A DNA stretch of 64,000 nt from Halorubrum sodomense (GTDB lineage Archaea; Halobacteriota; Halobacteria; Halobacteriales; Haloferacaceae). The DNA is taken from contig NZ_FOYN01000002.1 in assembly GCF_900111935.1 (NCBI RefSeq), positions 496,001 through 560,000 on the forward strand. Reading direction: 5' to 3'. Of the stretch, positions 36,801 to 45,760 are shown piece by piece. A program made the translations under genes and the position numbers. How positions within the stretch are numbered: the stretch's first letter is position 1; the number at the start of each line of letters is the position of its first letter. The notes beneath the pieces were generated by a model. That model was not told the DNA's origin. It made no database searches and saw only the letters and a list, made by a program, of their open reading frames with translations.

Positions 36801-37351
36801 GCGTCACCCCGCGACTCGATCCGTTCGATCTCGTCGATCACGGCCCGGAGCCCGTACCAGTAGTTCGACCGCCCCCGGACCCCGGCGGACAGGCGGACGC
36901 GCAGCGGGTACGCGGTCCGCGTGTCGAAGAAGGCGGCGGCGGCGCCGTCGTCGGTCCACGTCCCGTCGTCGACGGCCGCCGCCGCCGCCTCCCGAGAGCA
37001 GTTGCGGTCGCGGGCGACGGCGGTGATCGAGACCTCTCGGATCCGGTCGCGGAGGTCCCGGCGGTCCCGATAGCCGCCGGGCGCCGGGCTGGCGGCCCGA
37101 GCGATTCGCTCGTCGAGGGCCGCGCCGGGCACCGCGGCCGGCGCGCGGCGCTCCGGGTCTCCGGGATCCGCCGGGACCCGCCGTCGCTCTCGGCGCGCGT
37201 TCGCGTACCGAATGCCCTGAACCACGCCGAGGACGCCGATCAGCGTGACGACGGTCGACGTGGGGGAGATCGCCGACGCCACGCCGCGGTCGAGCGCCGC
37301 GAGCAGGCCGACGGCGACCGCCAGCACCCCCGCGACGGCGAGGGGGCGCAC
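36797..37351 (-). CDS. Membrane-anchored haloarchaeal protein of the DUF58 operon
   Basis: A 184-residue protein with two N-terminal transmembrane helices (about 5-25 and 33-50). A soluble domain follows with RDRIREVSITAVARDRNCSR and a C-terminal stretch YPLRVRLSAGVRGRSNYWYG. The stop overlaps the DUF58 start. No named enzymatic family is recognised; it recurs beside DUF58 genes in haloarchaea, so a structural part of that module is likely. Confidence 0.7.
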   Translation of the reverse strand: MRPLAVAGVLAVAVGLLAALDRGVASAISPTSTVVTLIGVLGVVQGIRYANARRERRRVPADPGDPERRAPAAVPGAALDERIARAASPAPGGYRDRRDLRDRIREVSITAVARDRNCSREAAAAAVDDGTWTDDGAAAAFFDTRTAYPLRVRLSAGVRGRSNYWYGLRAVIDEIERIESRGDA

Positions 37352-37403
37352 TACCGGTCACCCCCGTCGGACGCGGCGCCCGCGGCGGCGACCCGACTGC
37401 GGC

Positions 37404-38378
37404 TCACGACTCCCCCCCGTGCCGTTCTTCGATCTCGCGCAGCGCCTCGACGGCGCGGCGCTCGCGGTCGTCCGTCGCGTCCTCGCCGCCGTACCGCACG
37501 CGCTCGAACACCTCGGTGAGCGCGGTCACCGGCGCCTCATCGACCCCGGCGTCGACCGCGGCGGTCGCGAACTCAGCCGGCGTCGACGAGGCCGGGCGGT
37601 CGACGTCGAGCGCGTCGGTCATGTCGCGCCACGCGCGGTACACCTCGTTGTCCGCCTCAGACGACTCGATCCGGTCCGCGGCCTCGCCGGCCGTCCGCCC
37701 GATCGCGTCGAGGTCCGGCGGCTCCTCGGCCGGTGGATCGGGCCGGCCGCTCCCGTCGCCCCCGGTCCCTTCGTCGTCGCCGCCGGCGAGGAGGAGGGCG
37801 GCGACGCTCGCGACGACCGCGACGGCGATGACGACCGCGAACAGGATCTGCGGTGCCGACGCCGCGCCCTCCCCGCTGCCGAGTCCGCTACCGCCGACGG
37901 CGCCGGCCGGCAACAGCCCGGTTCCGTTCCCGCCGAGGCCGAGCGCGGCCGAGACGGCTCCCGCGCCCGAACCGCACGTCGACAGCACCCAAAAGAGGAA
38001 GGCGACCGGCGTGCCCATCACGCCGGCAACGGTAACGCTCACGAACGGCGACGCGGTGTCGCGGTACGTCACGGCGGCGATCAGTAGCACCCCGAAGACG
38101 AGCGCCGCGACGGCCGGTGGCTCCCTGAGGAACGGGAGGCAGATCCCCGAGACCGACACCGTACCCGCCTCGCCCGACGAGGTGAGGATCCCGGGGGTCC
38201 CGCTCCCCTCTCCGACGCTCGGGGCGTCCCCGGCGCCTCCGCCGAACCCGCCGCTACCGGTGTCGACGGCGGTGTTCAGCGTCGCTGCCGCGACGCCGAG
38301 CGCGACGAGGGCGAGGAGGGCGACGACGACCGCGACGAGGGCGTCCCGCTTCACGTCCCCGAATACGCCGGCCGCCAC
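37404..38378 (-). CDS. DUF4129 domain membrane protein
   Basis: A 324-residue protein with an N-terminal helix, four further hydrophobic segments, a glycine-rich exported loop (SGGFGGGAGDAPS) and a C-terminal cytosolic DUF4129-like domain (VYRAWRDMTDALDV, then FERVRYGGEDATDDRERRAV). DUF4129 and DUF58 proteins co-occur in envelope or transglutaminase modules. It is the first gene of the operon. Confidence 0.78.
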   Translation of the reverse strand: MAAGVFGDVKRDALVAVVVALLALVALGVAAATLNTAVDTGSGGFGGGAGDAPSVGEGSGTPGILTSSGEAGTVSVSGICLPFLREPPAVAALVFGVLLIAAVTYRDTASPFVSVTVAGVMGTPVAFLFWVLSTCGSGAGAVSAALGLGGNGTGLLPAGAVGGSGLGSGEGAASAPQILFAVVIAVAVVASVAALLLAGGDDEGTGGDGSGRPDPPAEEPPDLDAIGRTAGEAADRIESSEADNEVYRAWRDMTDALDVDRPASSTPAEFATAAVDAGVDEAPVTALTEVFERVRYGGEDATDDRERRAVEALREIEERHGGES

Positions 38379-38430
38379 GAATAGCTTTCGGCGAGCGGCG
38401 GGCTGCCCGCGCGCTCGGTCGGGGCGCCCG

Positions 38431-39504
38431 CTACGCGCCCTCGCTTCCGTCCACGAGGTCGTCGAGCGGCGTGGTCGGGAACAGCGCGCCGACGTCGGGG
38501 TCGGGGTCGACGAGGCGGTACGCGGTCCCGTCGCGCTCGACGACGCCGGCGGCCGCGAGGTGGTCGAGGTGCGAGAACGCCTCCCCGGGGCCGTGGAGGA
38601 CGTGGATCTCCTCCAGCGAGCCGAACAGCGCGGCGGAGACCTCCCACGCGGTCGCGGGCCCCGACCCGTCGAGGACCTCGATCACCCGGCGGGTCCGGTG
38701 GCGGTGGTGGTCGAGGATCGCCGCCGCGCGTCGGCTCGGGTCGTCGATCCGTCGGCGGTGGCCGGGGTGGGCGGCGTCGAAGTCGCGGGCGACGATCCGC
38801 GCGAGGCTCTCGGCGTAGGCGGCGAGCGCCCCCTCGACGCGCACGTCCGCGCCGCCGACGTTCGGGGTGTACTTCGGGAGGAGCGCGTCGCCGGTGAAGG
38901 CCTCCTCCGTCGCGTCGTCCCCCGCCACGGGGTCGTGGCCCGGCACCGTTCGCGGGTCGAACGCGAACCCGGAGAGCCCCGCGGTGTGGCCGGGGAGGTG
39001 GAGGACCTCGAGCCCGACGCCGCCGGCCCTGATCGCGTCGCCGTCGGAAACCGTCGTCACGTCCGCCGGTCGCCCCGAGAGGTCCGCGCTGACCGCGTCG
39101 AAGAAGCCGCTCAGGCGCTCCCGGTCGGCGTCGGGCATCCCCCACCGCTCGAACGTCTCGCGCTGGAGGTCGCGGTCGGCGAACAGCGGCGTCTCGGTCC
39201 CGTCGACGAGTGCCGCGTCGGCCTCGTGGACGTACACCTCGGCGCCGCCCGCGGCCTGAATCTCGCCGGCGAGCCCCGCGTGGTCCGGGTGCCAGTGGGT
39301 GAGCGCGATCGCGTCGACATCGCGGAACGAGAGCCCGTGCTCCGCGAGACCGTCGACCAACTCCTCGCGTACCGCCGGGAGCGCGACGCCGGTGTCGACG
39401 AGCGCGGTCGCCTCGCCGTCGAGGAGGTAGACGTCGTTCGCGCCCTCGAAGACGGTGTTGCCGAGCTGGATCCGTTTCACACGGACCCCTCGCCCGCCGG
39501 CCAT
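38431..39504 (-). CDS. Metallo-beta-lactamase fold hydrolase with winged-helix tail
   Basis: A 357-residue protein. The zinc motif is ALTHWHPDHAGLA (HxHxDH), followed by LHLPGHTAGLSGF, FTGDALLP and AHPGHRRRI. The last about 100 residues look like a winged helix (TAWEVSAALFGSLEEIHVLH), as in LACTB2-like members. The substrate is unknown. The start could be ATG 39504 or GTG 39480, which directly precedes KRIQLGNTVFEG; I give the longer. Confidence 0.82.
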   Translation of the reverse strand: MAGGRGVRVKRIQLGNTVFEGANDVYLLDGEATALVDTGVALPAVREELVDGLAEHGLSFRDVDAIALTHWHPDHAGLAGEIQAAGGAEVYVHEADAALVDGTETPLFADRDLQRETFERWGMPDADRERLSGFFDAVSADLSGRPADVTTVSDGDAIRAGGVGLEVLHLPGHTAGLSGFAFDPRTVPGHDPVAGDDATEEAFTGDALLPKYTPNVGGADVRVEGALAAYAESLARIVARDFDAAHPGHRRRIDDPSRRAAAILDHHRHRTRRVIEVLDGSGPATAWEVSAALFGSLEEIHVLHGPGEAFSHLDHLAAAGVVERDGTAYRLVDPDPDVGALFPTTPLDDLVDGSEGA

Positions 39505-39561
39505 TTCACGGTTTCCACCGCGGCGCGCGAGTCGCATCGGTGGCCGCCGCCTCGCCGCCGA

Positions 39562-40680
39562 TCACTCGACGTGGACGCCGGTGAACTCGAAGCGCGCCCC
39601 GCCGTCGGATCCCGCGGTGACGCTCACGTCCCACCCGTGCGCCTCGGCGACGCGTTCGACGATGGCGAGGCCGAATCCCGTCCCGTCCGGGTCCGTCGTG
39701 TGGCCGGCTTCGAGGACCTCCTCGCGTTCGTCCTCGGGAATCCCCGGGCCGTCGTCCGCGACGTAGAACCCGTCCTCGAGGTCACCGACGGTGACGGTGA
39801 CCGCCGAGCCCCCGTGCGAGACGGCGTTCCGCAGGAGGTTCTCGAGCAGCTGTTTGAGCCGGCTCCGGTCGGCGCGGACCGCCGTCGTCGCCTCCGCGCG
39901 CAGGGCCGCGTCCGCGGTGTCGACGCCCGTCCAGCACTCCTCGGTGACCGCGCCGAGGTCGACCGGTTCGAGCGACTCGACGTCGACGCCCTCGCGCGCC
40001 AGCGTCAGGAGGTCGTCGATGAGCGTCGCCATGCGGTCGTGGGCCCGCGCGACCGCGTCGAGGTGTTCGGCGTCGCCCTCCTCGCGGGCGAGGTCGAGGT
40101 GCCCCCGCGCCACGTCCAGCGGGTTCCGGAGGTCGTGCGAGACGATGCTCGCGAACTCGTCGAGCCGCTCGTTCTGCCGCTCCAACTCCCGCTCTCGGCG
40201 CTTCCGCTCGGTGATGTCCCGGATGACGCCCACCCGGCCGAGCTCATCTCGATCGTCGAGGTCGGCCCGGCCGGTGCGGTCGGTTTGGCCGGTGCGGTCG
40301 GTCCGGCCGGTGCGGTCGGTTTGGCCGGTTCGGTCGGTTTGGCCGGTTCGGTCGGTCCGGCCGAACCGCATCTCCGCGGGGAACGAGTCGCCGTGTTCGG
40401 TCTCGAACTCGTACTCGATCACGCCGGCGTCGCGGCCCTCCTCGCGCATCGCCGCGCGCTCCCGGCGCGCCCGCTCCGCGGTCTCCTCGCTCACCCAGTC
40501 GTAGATGTCCGTTCCGAGGAGTTCCTCGCGGTCGACGCCTTTCATCTCCGCGTACCGCTCGTTGACGTAGACGATCGTCCCGTCGGATCGAATCGCGTAG
40601 ACGGCGTCGTCGAGCGACTCCAGGATCGTCTCGTACCGGCGCAGGTCCCGCGCCTGCCGACCCTCGTCGCGGTCCCCCAT
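39562..40680 (-). CDS. PAS-domain sensor histidine kinase with in-frame 18-bp repeats
   Basis: A 372-residue soluble kinase. The PAS domain spans about residues 17-155 (ESLDDAVYAIRSDGTIVYVN; GVIRDITERKRRE). The phospho-acceptor histidine 182 is in IVSHDLRNPL, the N box is NLLRNAVSHGG, and the G boxes are DDGPGIPE and GTGFGLAI. No transmembrane segment is seen. Inside the PAS domain, residues 107-136 are five G[RQ]TDRT units, replacing a loop between FPAEMRF and DRDELGRVGV. No response regulator is adjacent, typical of haloarchaeal kinases. Confidence 0.87.
   Translation of the reverse strand: MGDRDEGRQARDLRRYETILESLDDAVYAIRSDGTIVYVNERYAEMKGVDREELLGTDIYDWVSEETAERARRERAAMREEGRDAGVIEYEFETEHGDSFPAEMRFGRTDRTGQTDRTGQTDRTGRTDRTGQTDRTGRADLDDRDELGRVGVIRDITERKRRERELERQNERLDEFASIVSHDLRNPLDVARGHLDLAREEGDAEHLDAVARAHDRMATLIDDLLTLAREGVDVESLEPVDLGAVTEECWTGVDTADAALRAEATTAVRADRSRLKQLLENLLRNAVSHGGSAVTVTVGDLEDGFYVADDGPGIPEDEREEVLEAGHTTDPDGTGFGLAIVERVAEAHGWDVSVTAGSDGGARFEFTGVHVE
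40273..40362 (-). repeat. 18-bp tandem repeat within the PAS kinase gene
   Basis: Five 18-bp units encode G[RQ]TDRT repeated in frame (GRTDRT, GQTDRT, GQTDRT, GRTDRT, GQTDRT), with a degenerate sixth (GRADLD). Because the unit is a multiple of three, copy-number change would lengthen or shorten the PAS loop without a frameshift. Confidence 0.9.
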
Positions 40681-40800
40681 CTGTGTTCGCCTCGGACTTC
40701 AGGCCGGCCGGTAATAAACCATCGTTGCGGCCGTCCCCGCTTCCCGTCCGCCTCGACCCCGATCCGTTGAGGCTTTGCTTCTCCCGCCCGTTCCGGTGGT

Positions 40801-41178
40801 ATGGAGTATCAACCGGGCGTGTGTAACATCGGACCGACCCAACAGCGACGGCGGCTCCTCCTCGGCGTCGGGTCGCTGGTGGCGGCCGCGGCCTACGTCG
40901 CGGCGGTCGTCGCGCTCGCGTGGCCGCGGTGGGCGCTGATCGCCTCCGTGCTCCCGCTGTACGGCGCCGCGATGGGGGCGTTACAGTACCGCGAGCGCTT
41001 CTGTATCGGCTTCGCCGGCATGGGCGTCTTCGACGTGGGCGACGGGGCGAACGAGATCCAAAACGAGGAGGCGCTCGCCGCGGACCGCAAGAAGGCGGTC
41101 CGGCTCAACGCGAAGGCGGTGGGAGTCGGCGTTGCGGGGACGGTGGTCGTCTTCGCCGCGGTGACGATTTTCCTATAA
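40801..41178 (+). CDS. Small membrane protein with four hydrophobic segments
   Basis: A 125-residue protein beginning MEYQPGVCNIGPTQQRRR, with hydrophobic helices near residues 20-40, 42-60, around 68-78 (weak) and 105-125. Two conserved-looking cysteines occur (VCNIGP, RFCIGFAGMG). No family is assigned. It is divergent from the histidine kinase gene and followed by repeat element C. Confidence 0.72.
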   Translation: MEYQPGVCNIGPTQQRRRLLLGVGSLVAAAAYVAAVVALAWPRWALIASVLPLYGAAMGALQYRERFCIGFAGMGVFDVGDGANEIQNEEALAADRKKAVRLNAKAVGVGVAGTVVVFAAVTIFL

Positions 41179-41214
41179 CTGGTCGCGGGAGCGCGAGTCG
41201 ATCTGTTATAAATT

Positions 41215-41570
41215 GTCGGTTGCGGATCGGCGGCGAACACCGCCAAAGCCTCAGTCGGGAAAAGATACGACAGTGGTTGTAATAAATAACTGATCGACAC
41301 GAACAACATCGAAGCCCCAGCCGTGAGGCGGGCGCACACTCGCTGTGCTCCTCGGTCGCTCACTTCGTTCGCTCCCTGCGGTGCTTGCGTCGTCTGCGCC
41401 CGCCTCACGGCTGCCCCTTCGAGTCCCACCCGACCGCACCGCACAGCGCCTCACACCTCCCCAGCCTCGTCGCTCGCTTGGGGCTCCCTCCGGTCGCCCG
41501 CACCGCTCGCGACTCCCTCGCGCGTGCTCCTCGCGGCCGCCGAGGGCGGCCGCTCGCAGGCACGCGCCAC
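41215..41570 (+). repeat. Dispersed structured element, copy C
   Basis: This copy lies in the 510-bp gap between the membrane-protein gene and purL. Two head units occur: GGCG-AACAC-CGCC at 41231-41243 with AAAGCCTCAGTCG, then ATCGAAGCCCCAGCCG. Stem 1 has perfect 18-bp arms (41319-41336 and 41395-41412). The conserved blocks GCCCCTTCGAGTCCCACCC and CACACCTCCCCAGCCTCGTCG follow. Stem 2 is weak here (GTCGC/GCGAC). Stem 3 is GCGGCCGCC-GAG-GGCGGCCGC (41533-41553) within GCGCGTGC/GCACGCGC. All open frames across it appear incidental. Confidence 0.87.
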
Positions 41571-41580
41571 CGCACAGCAC

Positions 41581-41620
41581 CGCGATCCGTGTGTGGTCAC
41601 CGCGATCCGTGTGTGGTCAC
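41581..41620 (+). repeat. Perfect 20-bp tandem duplication
   Basis: CGCGATCCGTGTGTGGTCAC is present twice without a spacer, directly downstream of repeat element C and about 70 bp before purL. It may be a recent slippage event or a paired regulatory site in the purL leader. Confidence 0.9.
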
Positions 41621-41688
41621 GGACGAGGTATCAACACGAACGTGCGTATAGAAAAGCATTAGAACCGGCTCGGTAACCACGTAAGTGA

Positions 41689-43959
41689 ATGAGTCTGTCC
41701 GATGCGGACCGCGAGCTCGTGACCGCGGAGCTCGGTCGGGAACCGACGGCGGCCGAGGCCGCGCTGTTCGAGAACCTCTGGAGCGAGCACTGCGCGTACC
41801 GCTCCTCGCGGCCCTTGCTGTCGGCGTTCGACAGCGAGGGCGATCAGGTCGTGGTCGGTCCCGGCGACGACGCCGCGGTCCTCGCGCTGCCGGAGCCCGA
41901 CGCGGCGGACCGTCCCGCGGCCGAGCGCGACGCCGACGACTACGGCGACACCTACGTCACGTTCGGCGTCGAGAGCCACAACCACCCCTCGTTCGTCGAC
42001 CCGTTCGACGGCGCGGCCACCGGCGTCGGCGGCATCGTCCGCGACACGATGAGCATGGGCGCGTACCCGATCGGACTCCTCGACTCGCTGTACTTCGGCG
42101 GCTTCGACCGCGAGCGCTCCCGGTACCTCTTCGAGGGCGTCGTCGAGGGCATCTCCCACTACGGCAACTGTATCGGCGTCCCAACGGTCGGCGGCAGCGT
42201 CGCCTTCCACGCCGGCTACGAGGGGAATCCCCTCGTCAACGTCGCCTGCGTCGGCGTCACGGACGAGGACCGGCTCGTCACGGCCACCGCGAACGAGCCG
42301 GGCAACAAACTGGTCCTCGTCGGCAACGGCACCGGCCGCGACGGGCTCGGCGGCGCGTCCTTCGCCTCGGAAGACCTCGCGGAGGACGCCGAGACCGAGG
42401 ACCGCCCCGCGGTACAGGTGGGCGACCCCTACGCCGAGAAGCGACTGATCGAGTGTAACGAGGCCCTCGTGGACGAGGACCTGATCCGCTCGGCCCGCGA
42501 CCTCGGCGCGGCCGGGCTCGGCGGCGCCTCCTCGGAGCTCGTCGCGAAGGGCGGGCTCGGCGCGCGGATCCACCTCGACCGCGTCCACCAGCGCGAGCCG
42601 AACATGAACCCCACCGAGATCCTGCTCGCCGAGAGCCAAGAGCGGATGTGCTACGAGGTCGCGCCCGACGACGTCGACCGCGTCGCCGCGCTCGCGGAGC
42701 GGTTCGACCTCGGCTGCTCGGTCATCGGCGAGGTGACCGACGGGAACTACGTCTGCGAGTTCGCGCGCGACGCCGAGGACGACGGCGGCGCGGGCGACCG
42801 CGAGGTCGTCGTCGACGCGCCCGCCGAGTTCCTCGCGGACGGCGCCCCGATGAACGACCTCGAGAGCGAGCCCCCGAGCCCGCCCGAGCGCGACCTCCCC
42901 GACGACGAGCCCCCGCTCGACGAGGCGGTCGCGGCCGTCCTCGGAGCGCCCTCGACCGCGAGCAAGCGCTGGGTGTACCGGCAGTACGACCACGAGGTCG
43001 GGACGCGCACGGCCCTGAAGCCGGGCGACGACGCCGCGCTGCTGGCGGTCCGAGAGACGGAAACGGAGACCGGAGCCGACGAGGCGGGCGACGACCCCGG
43101 CGACGGCGTCGGCCTCGCGCTCGCCGCCGGCGCGAACCCGAAGTGGACCGCGGTCGCGCCGTACGAGGGCGCCCGCGCGGTCGCGCTGGAGAACGCGACG
43201 AACCTCGCCGCGACCGGCGCGGTCCCGCTCGCCGCGGTCGACTGCCTCAACGGCGGCAACCCCGAGAAGCCGGACGTGTACGGCGCGTTCGAGGGGATCG
43301 TCGACGGGCTCGCGGACGCCTGCGCCGCGCTCGACGCGCCCGTCGTCGGCGGTAACGTCTCGCTGTATAACGACAGCGTCGAGGGCCCGATCCCCCCGAC
43401 GCCGACGCTCGCGGTGCTGGGGACGACGCGGGGCTACGACGCGCCGCCGGCCGCGCTCGACGGCGAGCGCGCGGCCGACTCCGAACTGCTGCTCGTCGGC
43501 GCCGGCGGCGACGCGCTCGGCGGTTCCGAGTACCTCGCGAACGCCGGCGGGAGCGACCGGTTCCCGACGCTGCCGGACGAGTCCGGCGCCGCGGACGACC
43601 TCGGCGGCCTCGTCGCGTCGCTGGCGGCGGCCGCCCGCCACGAGTCGACGCTCGCCGCTCACGACGTGAGCGAGGGCGGGCTCGCGGTCGCGCTCGCGGA
43701 GCTGGTGACCGGCGACGCCGGCGTCGACGCGACGCTTCCCGACCGCGTCGCGGCCTTCGACGAGACGCCCGGACGCCTCCTCGTCCAGACGACCGACCCC
43801 GAGGCGGTCGCGGCCGCGGCGGGCGACCTCCCCGTCTTCCGGGTCGGCGAGGTGACGACCGACGGGACGCTCTCGCTCGCGGTCGGTGACGAGTCGGTCG
43901 CGCTCCCGGCCGACGCGGTCCGTGACCACCGCGACGTTATCGATCGGGAATTGTCCTGA
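41689..43959 (+). CDS. purL: Phosphoribosylformylglycinamidine synthase subunit PurL
   Basis: The ATP-dependent amidation subunit of purine biosynthesis, converting FGAR to FGAM with PurQ and PurS. The 756-residue protein shows the N-terminal [18 protein letters not shown]/substrate motifs [22 protein letters not shown] and [18 protein letters not shown], and the second-half motif [12 protein letters not shown]. The length fits the small, archaeal-type PurL. purQ and purS are not adjacent. Confidence 0.95.
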   Translation: MSLSDADRELVTAELGREPTAAEAALFENLWSEHCAYRSSRPLLSAFDSEGDQVVVGPGDDAAVLALPEPDAADRPAAERDADDYGDTYVTFGVESHNHPSFVDPFDGAATGVGGIVRDTMSMGAYPIGLLDSLYFGGFDRERSRYLFEGVVEGISHYGNCIGVPTVGGSVAFHAGYEGNPLVNVACVGVTDEDRLVTATANEPGNKLVLVGNGTGRDGLGGASFASEDLAEDAETEDRPAVQVGDPYAEKRLIECNEALVDEDLIRSARDLGAAGLGGASSELVAKGGLGARIHLDRVHQREPNMNPTEILLAESQERMCYEVAPDDVDRVAALAERFDLGCSVIGEVTDGNYVCEFARDAEDDGGAGDREVVVDAPAEFLADGAPMNDLESEPPSPPERDLPDDEPPLDEAVAAVLGAPSTASKRWVYRQYDHEVGTRTALKPGDDAALLAVRETETETGADEAGDDPGDGVGLALAAGANPKWTAVAPYEGARAVALENATNLAATGAVPLAAVDCLNGGNPEKPDVYGAFEGIVDGLADACAALDAPVVGGNVSLYNDSVEGPIPPTPTLAVLGTTRGYDAPPAALDGERAADSELLLVGAGGDALGGSEYLANAGGSDRFPTLPDESGAADDLGGLVASLAAAARHESTLAAHDVSEGGLAVALAELVTGDAGVDATLPDRVAAFDETPGRLLVQTTDPEAVAAAAGDLPVFRVGEVTTDGTLSLAVGDESVALPADAVRDHRDVIDRELS

Positions 43960-44049
43960 ACCGTCGCGAAGCGACGGACGGGCCCCGCCTGGCCGTGATC
44001 GGCTCTCGCGTTCTCCCGACTTCGGCGGCGCGAGAGCGAGCGATACGCT

Positions 44050-44065
44050 TTTAGGTGCTCCTAAA
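44050..44065. promoter_or_regulatory. Iron-box-like palindrome ahead of the ABC ATPase gene
   Basis: TTTAGG-TGCT-CCTAAA is a perfect 6+4+6 palindrome 52 bp before the ATG. It resembles TTAGGnnnnCCTAA-type sites of DtxR/IdeR-family iron regulators, including those described for haloarchaeal Idr proteins (from memory). It stands out in GC-rich surroundings. Iron control of the downstream gene is inferred. Confidence 0.6.
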
Positions 44066-44117
44066 GTATGTGACGGCAACCGCGGGACGCCGGTCGCCCG
44101 GCGCCCGCCCCTCATCG

Positions 44118-45305
44118 ATGGCATCCACGGAACCAGTCGGCACGACGCGCTCGGTCGAGTCGGACGACGCGACGGCCGAGGGATCGGACGACGCGACGGG
44201 CGGTCATCGAACGGACACCGCTTCCGACGACGCGGGCTCGTCGCCCGGAGACCCGGTGTTGTCGCTGTCTGCCGTTACGAAGGCGTTCGGCCCCGAGACC
44301 GCCGTCGACGACGTCTCGCTCGACGTCCGGTCCGGCGAACTGCTGACGTTCCTCGGCCCCTCCGGGTGCGGCAAGACGACGACGCTCCGAACCATCGCGG
44401 GCCTCGAGGAGCCGACCGAGGGTCGGATCGCCCTCGGTGACGAGGTGGTCGCCGGCGACGGGGCGTTCGTCCCGCCCGAGCAGCGCGACGTGGGCATCGT
44501 CTTCCAGAACTTCGCGCTGTTCCCCCACCTCACCGTCCGCGAGAACATCGCGTTCGGCCTGACCGACGCCGACGCCGCCGAGAGCGAGGCGCGCGTCGAC
44601 GAACTGCTCGAACTGGTCGAGATGGTCGACCACGGCGGGAAGACGCCCGACCAGCTCTCCGGCGGCCAGAAGCAGCGCGTCGCGCTCGCCCGCTCGCTCG
44701 CGCCCGAGCCCGAGGTGCTCCTCTTAGACGAGCCGTTCTCGAACCTCGACGTGCGGCTCCGCGTGGAGATGCGCGAGGAGGTGCGCCGTATCCTGAAGGA
44801 GGCGGGCGTCACCGCAGTCTCGGTCACCCACGACCAGGAGGAGGCGCTCTCCATCTCCGACCGCGTCGCCGTGATGAACGACGGGACGATCGAGCAGGTC
44901 GGCCGCCCCGAGTCAGTCTTCGAGCGCCCCGAGTCGAAGTTCGTCGCCTCCTTCCTCGGGCGGGCGTCGTTCCTGGAGGGCGAGCTCCGCGACGGGAAGG
45001 TCGACACCGGGATCGGCCGCTTCGACGCGGTGACGCTGGAGGGGTACGACACCGTCTACGACGGCGCGCCCGTCGACGTCCTCGTGCGCCCCGACGACCT
45101 CCGCGCGACGCCGGCGAGCCCCGACCTCGCAGACGGCGTCGTCACCTCGCGGCAGTACGTCGGCCCCTCGTTCGTCTACCGGGTCGAGCTCGACTCCGGC
45201 GAGGCGGTCCACTGCCTCCACAACCACGTCGAGGAGTTCGACCTCGACGAGCCCGTCTCCCTGGAGCTCACCGCGGACCACCCGCTCGCCTGGTACCCGC
45301 GGTAG
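44118..45305 (+). CDS. ABC importer ATPase with TOBE domain, probably iron or other ion uptake
   Basis: A 395-residue ATPase of the FbpC/CysA/PotA type. After a disordered acidic leader of about 45 residues come Walker A GPSGCGKTT, the Q-loop VFQNFALFPHLTV, signature QLSGGQKQRVALARSLA, Walker B LLLDEPFSNLD and the switch VTHDQEEALSISDRVAV. A C-terminal TOBE-like regulatory domain follows (about 290-395). No permease or binding-protein gene is adjacent, so it is an orphan ATPase. The iron-box-like palindrome upstream makes Fe(III) import the best guess. Confidence 0.88.
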   Translation: MASTEPVGTTRSVESDDATAEGSDDATGGHRTDTASDDAGSSPGDPVLSLSAVTKAFGPETAVDDVSLDVRSGELLTFLGPSGCGKTTTLRTIAGLEEPTEGRIALGDEVVAGDGAFVPPEQRDVGIVFQNFALFPHLTVRENIAFGLTDADAAESEARVDELLELVEMVDHGGKTPDQLSGGQKQRVALARSLAPEPEVLLLDEPFSNLDVRLRVEMREEVRRILKEAGVTAVSVTHDQEEALSISDRVAVMNDGTIEQVGRPESVFERPESKFVASFLGRASFLEGELRDGKVDTGIGRFDAVTLEGYDTVYDGAPVDVLVRPDDLRATPASPDLADGVVTSRQYVGPSFVYRVELDSGEAVHCLHNHVEEFDLDEPVSLELTADHPLAWYPR

Positions 45306-45357
45306 TCGCACCGCTACACCGCGTCGGGAACTATTTCACACGCAGCGAACGCTGCGC

Positions 45358-45507
45358 TCAGAAGGTCGCGAGGAACGGGATCGCGTACGCGATCAGCAGG
45401 CCGACGAGCGTGACGGCCGCGCCGATACCGACCTCGCGACTGCCGAACTCCTGCATCGGGGCGGTCACGCGCTTGTCCGGATCGGGCTCGTGCGAGTGGT
45501 CGTCCAT
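45358..45507 (-). CDS. 49-residue single-helix membrane protein
   Basis: A very short gene: an acidic/basic head MDDHSHEPDPDKRVTAPMQE, then EFGSREVGIGAAVTLVGLLI beginning a hydrophobic helix that ends AIPFLATF. A TATA box on the minus strand (GCTTATATGC, about 45531-45540) lies about 27 nt before the ATG, which supports a real leaderless transcript. Proteins of this pattern (…VTAPMQEFG.REVGIG…) are, as I recall, conserved in haloarchaea, with unknown function. It is convergent with the ABC ATPase gene. Confidence 0.65.
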   Translation of the reverse strand: MDDHSHEPDPDKRVTAPMQEFGSREVGIGAAVTLVGLLIAYAIPFLATF

Positions 45508-45760
45508 GGCCGCGGCTCCGGCCGGGAGGCATATAAGCCCACCTGAAGCCGATGGCGGCGGCTCCCTCGGCGCCGGAGCGCCACCGGTCCTCCCGCCACG
45601 CGCCGAGAGACCGCGCTGAACGGGCGGGCCGCCGCGCGGCCCGCGACGTCAGCGACGGATCGCGCTATCGCGTCATCGATCCGCGCGGGTAATATCGTCA
45701 AAAAAGAAAGTTACATATGCTTCGTTGCGGGACGCCAATATACGGTCAATTGACACAACC

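Noticed and set aside
41323-41676. Open frames inside the dispersed elements, some with similar peptides between copies (for example FESHPT…SHLPSLV)
   Set aside because: Several frames are open at once, none has a start with promoter spacing in all copies, and the arms change in pairs that preserve base pairing rather than protein sequence.
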